Positions 37,901 to 48,583 of a stretch of DNA of 64,000 bases are shown piece by piece; the stretch's first letter is position 1; the number at the start of each line of letters is the position of its first letter. The notes below the pieces were generated by a model that saw only the letters and a list, made by a program, of their open reading frames with translations, had not been told where the DNA came from and ran no database searches. The position numbers and the translations under genes are program-made. This DNA is from Magnolia sinica (Eukaryota > Streptophyta > Magnoliopsida > Magnoliales > Magnoliaceae), in NCBI RefSeq assembly GCF_029962835.1, contig NC_080574.1, forward strand, positions 23,472,001 through 23,536,000, written 5' to 3'.

Positions 37901-40900
37901 CTAATAGTAGGTATGCTCAGAAACCAACGAGACTCTTTGGCAGACAATTATTTTTTTGAAAACATTGATAGTTTTATTGATAAGATGCTGCAGTACAAAG
38001 AAACAGGAAAAATGAACAAAAGTAAAAGAAGATTACAACTCTAGCCAGCTATTAGGGAAATGGGCAATTGCCTTTGATACAATCGCCCATTCCATCACAT
38101 GCATTTTAGCCCTGCCGAAGACCTAGCCCCTCCCGATTCGTAAAGAATCATCTTCCTCTTGCTAAGATTGTCAATCATTAACACCTTAATTTTACTCACA
38201 AGCTACACTAAAGCAGCTACCATTGGAGGAGCACCCTAACACCAAACATGAGTTGTCTGACTAACTCCTTGACTTCTCTCTCTGCCACTAATCATTTTGA
38301 ATGAGGACTTGACTGTGAATCTACCAAGCTTTTCTTTTAACCATATCATCGAATCCGATTCTGTTATCATGGGTTTCACCTTGGAAAGCAGTTCCAACAG
38401 ATTGACAGACTCCTCAAACTCTTCATTATAAAAAACTTCTCTTACACGACAGAGCCCAAATTACTTCCTCTCCTTGAAAACTGAAACAACTTGCAACCAT
38501 TATATTTGCTTCTAATGAAATCCCTGCTAATCGGGACAAAACTGCATTCAATTTTTGCTCCCCCAACCATATATCCTCCCAAAACCTATTCTTCTTACCA
38601 TTTCCCAAAGAGTAACCTACCCCCTCCCAGACAATTATGAATTATAACTTTGTTAAATACTCTCTTTTCTCACTGTTAAATGATAAAATATCCATTTATG
38701 CATCTTTATGACTTGTCGCTCTTTAATACAATACCTTGTTAGATTCCATTATCTTCCAGGAATAGTTGTGTTGTGTGCACGCTGTTGGATTTTCTGTAAA
38801 CTATTCATCTGTGATTGGCTATTCTTTCTACGATCAACACTTTGCACAGGTTGATCTTTTCTTTCCATATATTTTAAATTTATGAAGATATTTGAATTTG
38901 CTGGTTTTGGAGATGAGCAAGTGACATCAGTTCTGACTAGGTTACTTCTGGGTAGTGGGTACCGAACACCTGCATATGGTAGTAATTGATTATTATTTGA
39001 TAATCAAACATCTTCTTGTCCAGATTGTGAATGTTCCTGAGAAGGGGGCTCGGAAACATCCTCGTGGTGATAACATTCAGGTATATTGTCTTAAATATTC
39101 TTTTTGTAAACTTTGATGCATTTAGTGGAAGGTTATTCTTCTGGACATGTCTTTTCTCATATTCTACTATCATGCACTCTGAATCAGTATCTTTATTTTA
39201 TACAATTTTTTTAAAAAGGAAGGAATTAATTTATACCAATCTCAGTTGTAGACTTTTAAGTTCCTAGTCAAATCCTAGCCATCCTTTTGTGATCCTTTGA
39301 TAGTTATAATGCCGAATTAGTTGTATATGGTTCTCTACTCCTGGAGGCATGCAAAGTTCTTAGTTTAAAGTATATTTTCCTTGTGCATCATTAAAGTAGC
39401 TGTGCTGTCTTGTGATGGGACTCTGACTAAGAAATTATTAGGCTCATAAATTAGGTAGCCTCCAGGTGCATTAGGATTCCAAACTGGTCAAATATGGGTC
39501 GCAATTTTCCCTGTAACAGATGCCCTGGATTTCTGCATGGGGAACTCTGAAATCACATGAATGATTCTTAGGTAATTGTTTTTATTCGATCAGGGAAACC
39601 AAAGCTTGTGATGAAGCAATCACAAAGTACAGGAGAAGAACAGACACAAGGCCCAAAACTGCAAAAGGTAACACTCACTAATTCAAAGAAGAACATACCA
39701 AAATCAGTAGCTTCAAACTCCAAGCGATGTTTTCTCTCTTTGATTTCTTCCAACGCAAACAGATCTGAAAATGTTAATATTTTAAATTCCATCAGTACTT
39801 GCTCATTATCTTTTGAGTCCTCTCTCTTCAATTTGGGCTGAAAATGATCTCCATCTATTGGGGCTTTGTTATTCTCTGCATCAAATCCTAATCAGCAATA
39901 AGGACAAGCCACGCTGATTGAAGATGTTAAAGATAAAAAGGAGGATCTCACAGAGTTTCATTGTCTGTAGCCTTTTAGGATGCCAGTGAAGCTCAATTTG
40001 AAGAGACGAAAGAAGTTAGATTTAGGAATGGGCAAAAGCTTGTAGTCTTGATAAACCATGATAAGACCAACATAACAACATTGACTTTTAGAAATGTTTT
40101 TCTTTGAATGTAAGATTCCTGTAATTATTGTTGAGGTTACAAACTTGTAGTCTCCTTTTTTTTGAAAGATGAAATTTTATTAATAAAAAAAGAAAGCAAA
40201 CAAGAGAAGACAAGCCGAACGAAACAAAACAAGAAAGGGAAAAGAAACCTAAAAGAAGACTAGAAGAAACCTAAAGAACTAGGAATACAACAACAACCAG
40301 CGCCATCGCTGGGAATAAGAAGAATCCCATAGACTTCAGGGAGCCCAATTCTGCAAAAATTGGAGAATCCTCAGGAAAACCCCCGTCTCCTTTGTATATC
40401 ATTCAACCACTATGGTGGTTCGGATTCATTTGGGAATGATTTCGTTTGGGTCTAGGGGCTTAGATTTTAGATTCTTCTCACTTTGGAAGCCTCCTTTTTG
40501 TTTTTCTATTTAAATTAATGAAACAATGTAGTGCACCTTAGGTTCAGTGTTGATGCATCTGGGACCCTACAAGAACAATCAAGGACACATCCATGCCTTA
40601 TGTTAAGAGTGGTAGCTCATGTTAGGAATACTAGCGGAGATACAAGTGAGTAGGTCTATGCTAGGGGTTGGTATTGAGGCCATATTTTTTTTACATTGGT
40701 TATGAACAGGTAGACTAGGCTTTTACAAGAAGAGTTCCCATGTTGTATGTTGTTTGTAGATGACATAGTTTTGATTGATGAGACAAGGGAGGGGGAAAAT
40801 GCAAAGCGAAAGCTATGGAGAGATGCTAATGCAGGGACATTTTCACACCGAGCTCGAGTGAGGTGGCCTGTGTGAAGCGGGGGCACACTCTGGGTGGGCG

Positions 40901-41453
40901 GCTTGTGTGAGGCGAGACTCATGTGAAGTGGGGCCTACGAGGGGGGTTCGGCTGAGGGTTTGACCTGGGCTATGAGATAAATGGATTGATTCGCCATGTT
41001 CTATCAGTTCGAGCTTTTAGAGCAAGTGGTTAGTTGTCATGCGTCAAACGTTGTATCAGAGCGGGAGATCTCGTGTTCGAGACTCCTCACTGGGGGTGAT
41101 TAACGCAGTGACATTTTTACACTAGGCTCGAGTGGGGTGGCCTATGTGAAACGGGGGTACACTTGGGGTGGGTGGCTCGTGTGAGGCAGGACGCATGTGA
41201 AGTGGAGCCCACGAGGGCGGTTCGATCGATGGCCTGACCCGGGCTATGAGATAAAGGGATTGATTTGCCACGCTCTATCAATTCGAACTTTTAGAGCAAG
41301 TGGTTAGTTGTCTTGCGTCAATGTAAAGTGGTATCAGAGTGGGAGGTCTCGTGTTCGAGCAAGGTTCTAAAACGGTAAAGATGGCCGTAACAACCACCAC
41401 TATTACCTTTACGATACGGGTTGTAACGATTGTTAAGGCCCCTGTAACGGCCG

Positions 41454-41508
<55 letters not shown>

Positions 41509-44500
41509 AAATTAAAAGAAAAAACCCGAAAAACCTGTATCTGCCTCGTAACGTTAAAAAAGAAATCCAAAAAACCTGTACTTGCCTTGTAACAAACCAT
41601 TACAGGGATGTTTTGGCCTTTACAGGAGGCATAACGGGCTGTTAATGGTAGTTACATGTCATTTTTTGCATAATGGCTATTACAATCATTACAACCATGT
41701 AACATGTAACAGTTGCCACCGTCACCTTTATGACACATCATATGTTTGAGACTCCTCACTAGGGGTGATTAATACAGAGGCATTTTCACACTGGGCTCGA
41801 GTGGGGTGGCTTGTGTGAAGCGGGGGCACACTCGGAGTGAGCGGTCTGTGTGAGGTGGGTGGCTCGTGTAAGGTGGGGCCCATGTGAAGTGGGGCTCGCA
41901 AGGGGTGTTTGGTTGAGGGCCTAACCTGGGCTATGAGATAAAGGGATTGATTCACTATGCTCTATCAGTTCGAGCTTTTAGAGCAAGTGGTTAGTTGTCC
42001 TACATCAGATGCTTTGGAATATGAAGGTTTTAAAATTAGTTGGACAATGCAATTTTAGTAACAACTGGAGTAGAAACAAGGAGTTAGTTAAGATTGATGG
42101 CCAAGAAAGTGTCATAAATTTCACTTGATATCTTGGGTCGACAATTCATGAGAATGGAGAGATTGAGGAGGATGTTGCTTATAGAACTAGAGCCGGGTGG
42201 GAGTTTTATCTAATCGTTGTATATCATACCAATCAAATTGAAGAGAGAGTTTATAGGATATCTATAAAACTATCTATGCTTTATGGGACAATGTTGGGCA
42301 GCCAAGGAACAACATGTTCGTAGAACGAGTGTAGCTGAAATGAGGATGTTGAGATGGATGAGTGCCAAGATGAGGAAGGCTAGAGTTAGAAATGAACACA
42401 TTTGAGGAACGTAGGAGTAGCCCCAATAGTAATAAGATGAGGAAAAGTAGACCTAGATGGTTTGGTCATGTGTATCAGAGACCAAACACTGCAGCAGTCA
42501 GAAAAAGTGAGTTGGTTCAAGTTGAGGGCGATAAAGGGCAACAGGCAGGCCCAAAAGAACATGGGTGGAGGCAGTATGAAAGATTTGATGACCTATAGTT
42601 TTAACTAAGGATTGGGATCAAATTGGTTATTGGGTTGTCAAAACTTGTGACAGTTGTACAGTGTACCTGAAGCAATTCCTGTGATAGGATCACCTATGGT
42701 CCTTGATAGAGCAGAATGGTGGAATAGAAGTCGTGTAACCGACATAAATTAGTTGGGATAAGGCTTAGATGATGATGATGATAATGTACTTTGTTTTTTT
42801 GTTAAATTAGATTCTATCTAGATGCTTGGGATTTGAATTGAATTGTTAGATTTGATTCTAAATCATTGGATTTCAGTGGCACTGCTTGCATTTACTTGTA
42901 GTTCACTGAAGCAGCAAGAAGGGGGAAGTGGCACAGAAATATAAAAGAAGCTTTTTATTACCCAGGGAGTGTAGGTATTAGGTATTATGAGATCTTCCAG
43001 TGGGGCTAGTGCCTAACTATTGTTTACATGGCATAATCATACATGGTAAATGTATCCTCGTGATTAAGTTGGTTGGGGGTTTCTTTGTGATTCACTTTAG
43101 GTCAAATTTCATTTTCAAAAGTTGCCTGGCTTTATGAGAAAACGGCCCAAGCAATCAAGTGAATTGTCTTGTTTCCATTTGAATGATTAGATTTTCTGTA
43201 CTTCTGCATGAACTAGAGCTGGTTGAGATTTGGATACTACTGTGGGCCAGTAATTTATCATTTTAATGTGGTTTATCAATTTCATATCTTTAATCTATAT
43301 TTGTTTTGATCTGCAGATAGATACAAAAGATATTCTTTTTATATGTGGCGGTGCTTTTGTTGATTTGGAGAAAACCATTTCAGAAAGGTATTAAATACCA
43401 TTTTGTAATATTAAATGCCTGCTAGGATCATCTTTAAACGTGTTTAGCAGCGGAGGGTTCTGATTTCATTGCTTACTAGACGACAAGATTCTTCAATTGG
43501 TTTTGGAGCACCAGTACGTGCAAACATGAGGACTGGTGGACTAACAAATGCTGTAGTGACATCAACCTTGTTGGAATCAGTAAGCATCAAGAAACTTATG
43601 AGCTGGGAAAAAACCTGAATCTTGAAACCATTTGCTTTATACGTAAAACGTGTTAACTTTCTTTTCTTAGAATTACATTCTGCAAAACTTAGTAGCTTTC
43701 CTCTTTTAATCCAACCCTTTTCAACTCCAAGCTGTGGGGCACATGTGCTGCTATATGCAGGTTGAAAGTGGTGATCTTATTTCATACGGCCTTATACCAG
43801 AATTTATTGGACGCTTTCCAATCCTAGTTAGTTTGTCTGCTCTAAATGAAGACCAACTTGTTCAGGTAACTCGTAATCTTGATTGATTGTTGCTGTTGTG
43901 TTGTTAACTTGTTATAGTTTTCTAAGTTATTTATTCTGATTTTGTTATGTAATAAATTCTATTGTTTGACTTTCCCATTTCCAAAAACATACTGCTTGAT
44001 TTGGTTGTTTGATTCAACTCATTTTGGATGCACTTAAACTTCGAATCTAAACTCTGTTTTTAGAAGCTTGCCCAATCGATCAGGAATTCTAAGATAGTCC
44101 TTTTAAAAAAAAATTAAAAAAATTAAAAAAATAAACCATTGGTTTATTTGTCCTCTTCATAACCTGATGGGTCTGATCGTTTCATTTCTATTGCAGGTCC
44201 TCACAGAGCCGAAAAATGCTCTCGGTAAACAATACAAGAAACTGTTAAGCATGAACAAAGTGAGCGAGTTGGTTTATTATATTCTTCAGTTGGGATTCCT
44301 ATATTCTTTTTAACATTTTCTTTTGCTCATTGAGATGAATTTTGTTTTTATAGGTCAAGTTACATTTTACTGATAATGCACTGAGGCTGATTGCAAAGAA
44401 AGCAATGGCTAAAAATACTGGTGCACGTGGTTTACGGGCTATACTAGAGAGTATTCTTACTGAAGCCATGTATGAGGTCTGTATTCTTCGTACTTCAAGA

Positions 44501-47500
44501 CCTATTATGATAACAATGCATTTTGAATGAAGATACTGATAGCTGATGCTCTTCCTATTGTACATTAATTCCCTTGCTGCCATGCTGCATATACTTTTGA
44601 GGTTTCTTGGTGCTATCCAATCAATTCAGTATATTTATATTATGGTGCTCTTTTTTAGTCTTTTGTGAATTTCTTAGTTCTATATCTCTGCTAGTAGGTA
44701 ACACATTTTGTGCCAACTTTTACCATACATGTAGTCTGTAGTCCATCAATATTTATTAGAACATAATGACTACCAAGCATGATAAATTTGTATGGTAAAT
44801 GATATATCCATTCAGTTTCATATTTTTCCTCCTATTAGAAGCAATCTCTCTCATATTGCAACATTGTCAATTCTCAAACCAACCCTTCTCCTTTCCCTCC
44901 AATTTTGTTGTATATTTGATGTGAGACGGATCCTTATACTGATCTGAAGTCATTGGATATCATCTACATGTGGAGAGCTGTGTATTGGTGAACAGATCTC
45001 CTTAGTTGAACTGTTGGATCATACCAGGTGCATTGATGGTGGAGTTTAGATCACAGTTCTAGCAAAAGGGCCCTTCTAGTAGTGACCCAGGATAGTTTTG
45101 GGACTAATTATATGCTGATTTCCTTTATTTTTCTTTCTTCAACATGGTTGCCTCCTATCAAAGGTTCTCAGTGTTAGGTTGCCTGTCAGGTCTGAGTGCT
45201 GGCTTAGATTCGATATCTGCATGTGATGTCAATTGCAGCTTCTAACTTCTGAACTCAACTTTAACTACTTCAACACCTATTTCGATCTCTCAATCTAAAC
45301 TACTACTTCCAACTTAATTATTTATTTTATTTTTTATCTTGAGGAGTTTTATTTCGTTCTACAATTCCTCAAACACCATCCAGGTGTTGCCTAAGCATCT
45401 GCACATTTCCTCCCTCTAGCTGACTACAACAGTGAGCTTTGCAAGGGGTTGGTTCTAGGTGTTAAAATATCAACCTTTGATCGTTGTTTTCAAGAAATTT
45501 GGGTCCTCAAGATTTCAACAGTTGTACAAAGGAGTTGCCTCAGTTTGAACATATGTGCTTCAATGTGTAGAAGGCAACACTTGGATAGTCTTCTAGGAAT
45601 TGTTGAATGAATTCATGCTTTTTGATATAAAATTTTTAAGTTGGAAGCTGAAATTATAGATTGACAGGTTGAAATAAGTTCCAAGTTGAAGTTTCTGACT
45701 TAGAACTTGAAATTTAGAGGTCAAAGGCAAAGATTGAATTTTAGTGGGCTTCATAACTGATCAGCAATATACTATGGAGGCAGCAATGCTGAAGAAAGAT
45801 AAATAAAGAATATAAACAAACAATTGATCGCAAACCAATTATGGTCCACTACTCGAGCTGTAAGGCCCTTCTTGTTGGAAGTGTGATCAAATCTCTGCTG
45901 TCAGTGCGCCTGGGACAATCCAATGGTCTGATTGGCACGGTCTATTCACTGTTATGTATCTCTTTACTCGTAGATGATATCCAGTGGCTTCTGATCAGGA
46001 ATGGATCAGTCTCACATCAATATTTTAGCCTAACTTTTCATTCGAAATATCATTTGGACCACTCCTAGAATCCCATCCTTCCATTTTTCCTGAATTAAAC
46101 TCCTCATCATCATCTAAGCCTTATCCCAACTAATTGGGTCAGCTACATGACTCCTGTTTTTCCATTTCACTGTTGTTTGGATTCACGATAGAAGTTGTGG
46201 CGTAAGTTTACACTGGCTGCCAACCTGACACAACCCTCCTTTATCCAGGCTCGGGAGCGGCAACGAGACCACTAAACTCCCACCGGCACAATGTAAAAGA
46301 CAATTACATTGGTTGATTACAATCAAGCGCTATCTAATAGTCTATTACACAGTTTGATTACAGTCAATGAAAATTTCCCTGAATTAAAGTACAAAGAAGA
46401 GACAAAACACATTGGCCATCTGTTGTATAGCCTATAAAGCCAAACTAAAATACTGCAGTTTTGTGTTGCACTACATTTTACCTATAATCTGAACAATGGC
46501 TATGAGCATGTGGGTGTGCTTGCTTCTTTTACTAACACTTGCACTGTTTTCGTAATGGAAGCTTTCCTTTCATGTGTCCTCAGATTCCGGATGTGAAAAC
46601 AGGAAATGAAAGGGTAGATGCTGTTGTGATTGATGAGGAGTCTGTTGACTCTGTGGACTCTCAAGGATGCGGAGCTAAAATTCTCCGTGGAGATGGTGCA
46701 TTAGAGCGTTACCTTTCAAAAACTAAGTCGAAAGATCTACTGGTATGTTATACTGCCCTCCACTTTTCTTATAATTGTGCTTGTTCATGAACCAGAAAGG
46801 AGGTGTAGGAGAATTATAAAACCTTTTCACCAGTACAGCAACATGGATCTGTGAAAGTTGGACATGGATACGTGTTTCGATGTTTGACACTGACATGTGT
46901 CAGACATGGGATCCTGAAAAACCTCAACATGTATATACTTAACCAAGGTACTCCGTAATGGCCACCATCATTACCTTTACGATACGGGCTGTAATGGCCT
47001 TTACGGCCCCTGTAATGGCCGTTACGGTCTCTCTCTCTCTCTCTCTCTCACACTAAAAAATTTGAAAAACCTATATTGGCCCCATAATAGACCATTATAT
47101 GGTCGTTACAGCCTTTATAGGGGGTGTAACAGGCCATTATGGGGCCGTTCAACCTTTATGGGTGGTGTAATTGGTCGTAGTGGGGGCTATACTGGTTGTT
47201 ACGGGTTATTCTTTCAGCAACAGCTGTTACTACTGTTATGATCCCGTAACGTGTAATGGTTGCCACCGTTACCTTTACGTAACAGTCTTTATGGTTCTGT
47301 AACGGTTGTTACGGCATACCATGGTACTAACATATAATGAGGTTAACAAATGTATTTTATATAAAATTTACTTCATATATGCATAAGAAAAATATATAGA
47401 TGCTGCTAATTTACAAGAAACAATCAAATTAAGGCTTTTCCTTATAGAAGTGTCAACATGTGTCTGACACTGGTGTTGGGCAAGGCAATTTTTAGGAAAT

Positions 47501-48291
47501 GGAGTCTCCTTGTTACATAGGTCCCAATGGGCTGAAATGATTAGATGGCTCTGGAGAATATTTACCCATGCATTGAATGGCCGATGATATATTATCATGT
47601 TACATTTAGGTAATGTCCCTCGACATGTATACTGAAAATTCCATACATAATTAATAAATGAAGCAGCTAGAACACGATAAAAAAGAGATGAATACAACAT
47701 GAAATAGACATTAACATATGAGGGAGAGAAAGTAGTGCACTGAAACCACTGTTTATTCATTGACTATCAGTTTTTTATTATTATATATCATGAGTAATGA
47801 TCCAGTGGGCTAAGTATATGGGAACGTTTCAATGCACATGGTTTTGTTTGGATTCGGTGGTGTACACATCATGTATCCAGACTGTCCATTAAGTCCAGTG
47901 CACTCTTCATTGGGTGCCTTGAAAAATACATACTAATCAAATGATCCAAACCATCTGGTTAGTGGCATACAATATGGATGTAAAAGATGGTTTGTAAAAG
48001 GTATGCCAGTCACAGATGTTTATAACTATCTGATTATTGTGATTCTCCCTGATGCAAGTGCGCTTTGCTAAACTCTCAATCAAGAGTTTACTCAATTGGG
48101 CTTGGGACCTCAAAACCCGAAAGTAAAAAATTTAAGTTTTTGGAAGTCAACAGGAGTAATTACAGAATATATGATTGTTTGAAATTGATATTTAGTGTGC
48201 ATATTCCCGTTAACTTTTGCAGGCAAATGTTGGAGGGGAGGGGGAATTGGAAAGAGAATCTGAGCTATCTTCTAGAGCCATGAGCATGTAA
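26759..48291 (+). CDS. CLPX: ATP-dependent Clp protease ATP-binding subunit CLPX, mitochondrial
   Basis: 15 coding exons: 26759-27622, 28332-28390, 28512-28612, 28811-28890, 36044-36094, 36538-36612, 36700-36777, 39024-39080, 43317-43387, 43480-43579, 43761-43865, 44197-44259, 44354-44476, 46584-46742, 48223-48291; frame is continuous, 684 aa. Role: hexameric AAA+ unfoldase feeding substrates to ClpP in the mitochondrial matrix. Residues 1-40 are basic and Ser/Thr-rich, a likely presequence. Cys97/Cys100 and Cys133/Cys136 form CxxC pairs of a zinc-binding region, followed by a Gly/Pro-rich linker (205-262). The ATPase shows Walker A GPTGSGKT (337-344, split by intron 3), pore loop GYVG (370-373), Walker B VYIDE (399-403), pore-2 RDVSGEGVQ (418-426), RKH loop (446-448), ClpP-docking IGF loop (485-487), arginine finger in IGRFP (R530) and sensor 2 GARGLR (R593). 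All key residues are intact. Intron 4 begins GC. Confidence 0.97.
28889..28896 (+). other. GC-type splice donor of CLPX intron 4
   Basis: Exon 4 must end at 28890 (codons for TLTQ) because exon 5 starts AGYVGEDVE at 36044. The donor is therefore CAG|GCAAGT. This matches the strong extended consensus that U2-type GC-AG introns need. No GT in this position gives the conserved protein. The acceptor is TTGTGCAG at 36036-36043. Confidence 0.9.
29180..29620 (+). mobile_element. RTE-type LINE 3' fragment in CLPX intron 4
   Basis: Plus-strand reading gives MRMLRW, then later [11 protein letters not shown], the C-terminal signature of plant RTE-clade reverse transcriptase polyproteins (MRMLRW...LRWFGHV). 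The frame is broken by stops. Its 5' part is absent. Confidence 0.65.
29998..30215. mobile_element. Partial palindromic element (family P) in CLPX intron 4
   Basis: Only the right half is visible: TTTCCTGTGGTGTGGCCCACC, ATTTTTGGCCCTAGGACC, GATGGAGCAGATTTCACATA and GTGGTGGGGCC. Confidence 0.55.
30216..31634. other. CLPX intron 4, unassigned part
   Basis: No exon is seen. AAAGAAAAACA-type repeats occur near 30700. GGCCCA-rich repeats at 31215-31320 (CCCAC and TAGGGC alternating) form a small low-complexity patch. Confidence 0.4.
31848..31985. repeat. (CTT)n/(CT)n low-complexity tract
   Basis: A polypyrimidine run interrupted by GGACTGCTGCGGCTGCGGCC. It produces long open frames on both strands (Phe/Leu/Ser- or Arg/Glu/Lys-rich) that are artefacts of composition. 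Confidence 0.9.
32053..32644. mobile_element. Palindromic TIR element (family P) with CAGCTATATAGCTG subterminal motif
   Basis: The ends GGTGTACC and GGTACACC, each followed inward by the self-complementary CAGCTATATAGCTG (32067 and 32616), enclose a family-P body (GGACCACACCAAAAATAGCA; CCCACTGCTTTTTGTAGTGT). It is nested in the Mutator-like element. Confidence 0.8.
32650..33115. mobile_element. Palindromic TIR element (family P)
   Basis: Left motifs: CACGTGGGCCCCACCATGAT, CGTCCATCCATTTTGCCA, GGTGGACCACACCATAGGAG. Right motifs: TCTTATGGTGCGGTCCACCT, GGATGGACACTGTGGATATA, TTACGGGTGGGGCCC. Adjacent to the previous copy, in CLPX intron 4. Confidence 0.75.
33116..33620. mobile_element. Inverted copy of the CAGGCAC-ended family
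   Basis: The reverse complement reads GGCCCTATTTTAAAAAATAAGCGTCCACA and, further on, TGATTTTGGCATTGTGAGTT. The interior motif matches the elements at 21551 and 57940. Ends are unclear. Confidence 0.5.
34352..34723. mobile_element. Miniature element with about 63-bp terminal inverted repeats
   Basis: The left arm starts AGGTTTCAAGTCCAACTGGT and the right end, reverse-complemented, starts AGGTCTCAAGTCCAACCGGT. The match continues through CGGTCTACCCAGCAGATAAC versus CGGTCCACCCAGCAGTTAAC to TTCCAACCT. 372 bp in CLPX intron 4, non-coding, preceded by a (CA)n(CG)n run. Confidence 0.8.
34870..34940. repeat. (CTT)n and T-rich tract
   Basis: CTTCTTCTT repeats followed by TTTTTTATTTTT repeats within CLPX intron 4. 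Confidence 0.8.
35343..35466. repeat. (ACAT)n microsatellite
   Basis: CATACATA units with interruptions (GCGTACATACATTCATATGT) across about 120 bp of CLPX intron 4, close to an 8-fold uninterrupted run at the right end. A short direct repeat GTTCAGTTATTAAGATAACTTAT follows at about 35468 and 35494. Confidence 0.9.
37287..37430. repeat. About 62-bp degenerate tandem repeat
   Basis: The unit contains TATATGGCATACAGGATTTT followed by GCATAAGTACCATAATATC. It is repeated at 37303 and 37365 with a partial third copy at about 37410, in CLPX intron 7. Confidence 0.75.
37462..37500 (+). mobile_element. RTE-type LINE 3' terminus
   Basis: CTGACCCCAATTAGTTGGAA followed by TAAGGCTTAGATG matches the 3' end also seen at 42745 (plus) and 46100-46140 (minus). 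Only the terminal fragment remains. Confidence 0.6.
37952..38627 (-). mobile_element. 5'-truncated L1-type LINE in CLPX intron 7
   Basis: The reverse strand encodes [11 protein letters not shown] (from 38590), a conserved motif downstream of reverse transcriptase in plant L1 LINEs, and ends with an AATAAAACTATC-type 3' terminus and A-tail (T-run at the left on the plus strand). Perfect 11-bp target duplications CAGACAATTAT flank it at 37941-37951 and 38628-38638. The internal frames carry stops. Confidence 0.85.
40156..40420 (-). mobile_element. LINE 3' terminus, second copy
   Basis: The reverse complement ends TTAATAAAATTTCATCTTTC followed by an A-run, typical of plant L1 LINE tails. The sequence upstream of it is non-coding. 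No target duplication was identified and the inner boundary is approximate. Confidence 0.5.
40827..42007 (+). mobile_element. TRIM-type retrotransposon with three LTRs
   Basis: Three direct LTR copies: 40827-41046 (220 bp), 41101-41320 (220 bp) and 41770-42007 (238 bp). Each begins TAAnnCAG and ends with a TAGTTGTC...TCA motif. After LTR1 and LTR2 comes TGTATCAGAGCG / TGGTATCAGAGT, matching a primer-binding site for initiator methionine tRNA, then CTCGTGTTCGAGACTCCTCA. There is no coding region. The 5-bp target duplication GATGC (40822-40826, 42008-42012) brackets the whole three-LTR unit. The second internal region is interrupted by a Mutator-type element. Confidence 0.85.
41361..41742. mobile_element. 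Mutator-type miniature element (CCGTTACGG family) inside the TRIM
   Basis: It begins AAGGTTCTAAAACGGTAAAG and ends with CCACCGTCACCTTTATGAC. Flanking 9-mers TGTTCGAGC and TGTTTGAGA agree at 7 of 9 positions, and the uninterrupted TRIM internal region at 41080 reads TGTTCGAGA, giving the empty-site sequence. It contains a 46-bp (CT)n run (41461-41506). Confidence 0.75.
44477..46583. other. CLPX intron 13
   Basis: A 2.1 kb intron with no exon. Apart from the RTE terminus at 46100, no structured repeat is seen. Confidence 0.6.
46100..46140 (-). mobile_element. RTE-type LINE 3' terminus, minus orientation
   Basis: CATCATCATCTAAGCCTTAT followed by CCCAACTAATTGGGTCAGC is the reverse complement of the 3' end and (ATG)n tail seen at 42745. 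It lies in CLPX intron 13. The upstream body of the element is not recognisable. Confidence 0.65.
46945..47326. mobile_element. CCGTTACGG-family element in CLPX intron 14
   Basis: The left end AAGGTACTCCGTAATGGCC is mirrored by GTTGTTACGGCATACCATGG at the right. The interior alternates GGCCGTTACGG-like motifs and holds a (CT)n run (47031-47049), as in the copy at 41361. The target duplication is unclear. Confidence 0.65.
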
Positions 48292-48466
48292 TCTTACAAC
48301 AGCTCTTAACCTCTGTAAAATCTCCATATAATTGCATTCCAATTGATGTAACCATCCTTGTAATCAAGGCTTCCTGTTCAATGGAAAATGTAACATGCTA
48401 ATTTAAGTATCATGTAACATCTCATTTGGGGTTAGTTTCAGTAATCCCTCGCCCCATTCACAAAAA

Positions 48467-48472
48467 AATAAA
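48467..48472 (+). terminator. Candidate CLPX polyadenylation signal
   Basis: AATAAA lies 176 bp downstream of the CLPX stop codon in an AT-rich 3' region, followed by a T-rich and (CT)n stretch. Confidence 0.4.
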
Positions 48473-48529
48473 TGAGCTTTGCCCTCTTGTTCAAGACCTG
48501 GGCCGGATAGGACACTGGTGAATGTTGTG

Positions 48530-48532
<3 letters not shown>

Positions 48533-48581
<49 letters not shown>
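48533..48581. repeat. (CT)n microsatellite
   Basis: About 24 CT units downstream of CLPX. No further function is visible. Confidence 0.9.

Positions 48582-48583
<2 letters not shown>

Larger units (their letters stand above)
40580..42785 (+). mobile_element. RTE-type LINE fragment interrupted by a TRIM, CLPX intron 8
   Basis: Left part (40640-40826) encodes remnants like [10 protein letters not shown] then [13 protein letters not shown] catalytic-region sequence (GATGACATAGTTTTGATTGA). The right part (42008-42600) keeps the order [27 protein letters not shown]-like, RIRAGW-like, MRMLRWM and RWFGHV, ending with AATTAGTTGGGATAAGGCTT and an (ATG)n tail at 42768-42785. Joined across the insertion, the two halves are collinear. 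Multiple stops and frameshifts make it dead. Confidence 0.75.

Noticed and set aside
40827-42007. Regularly spaced repeats that could suggest a CRISPR-like array
   Set aside because: The repeats are 220-238 bp LTRs with tRNA primer-binding sites; the setting is a plant intron.
47368-47760. 130-codon minus-strand open frame in CLPX intron 14
   Set aside because: Low-complexity aromatic-rich translation of AT-rich intron with no family resemblance.
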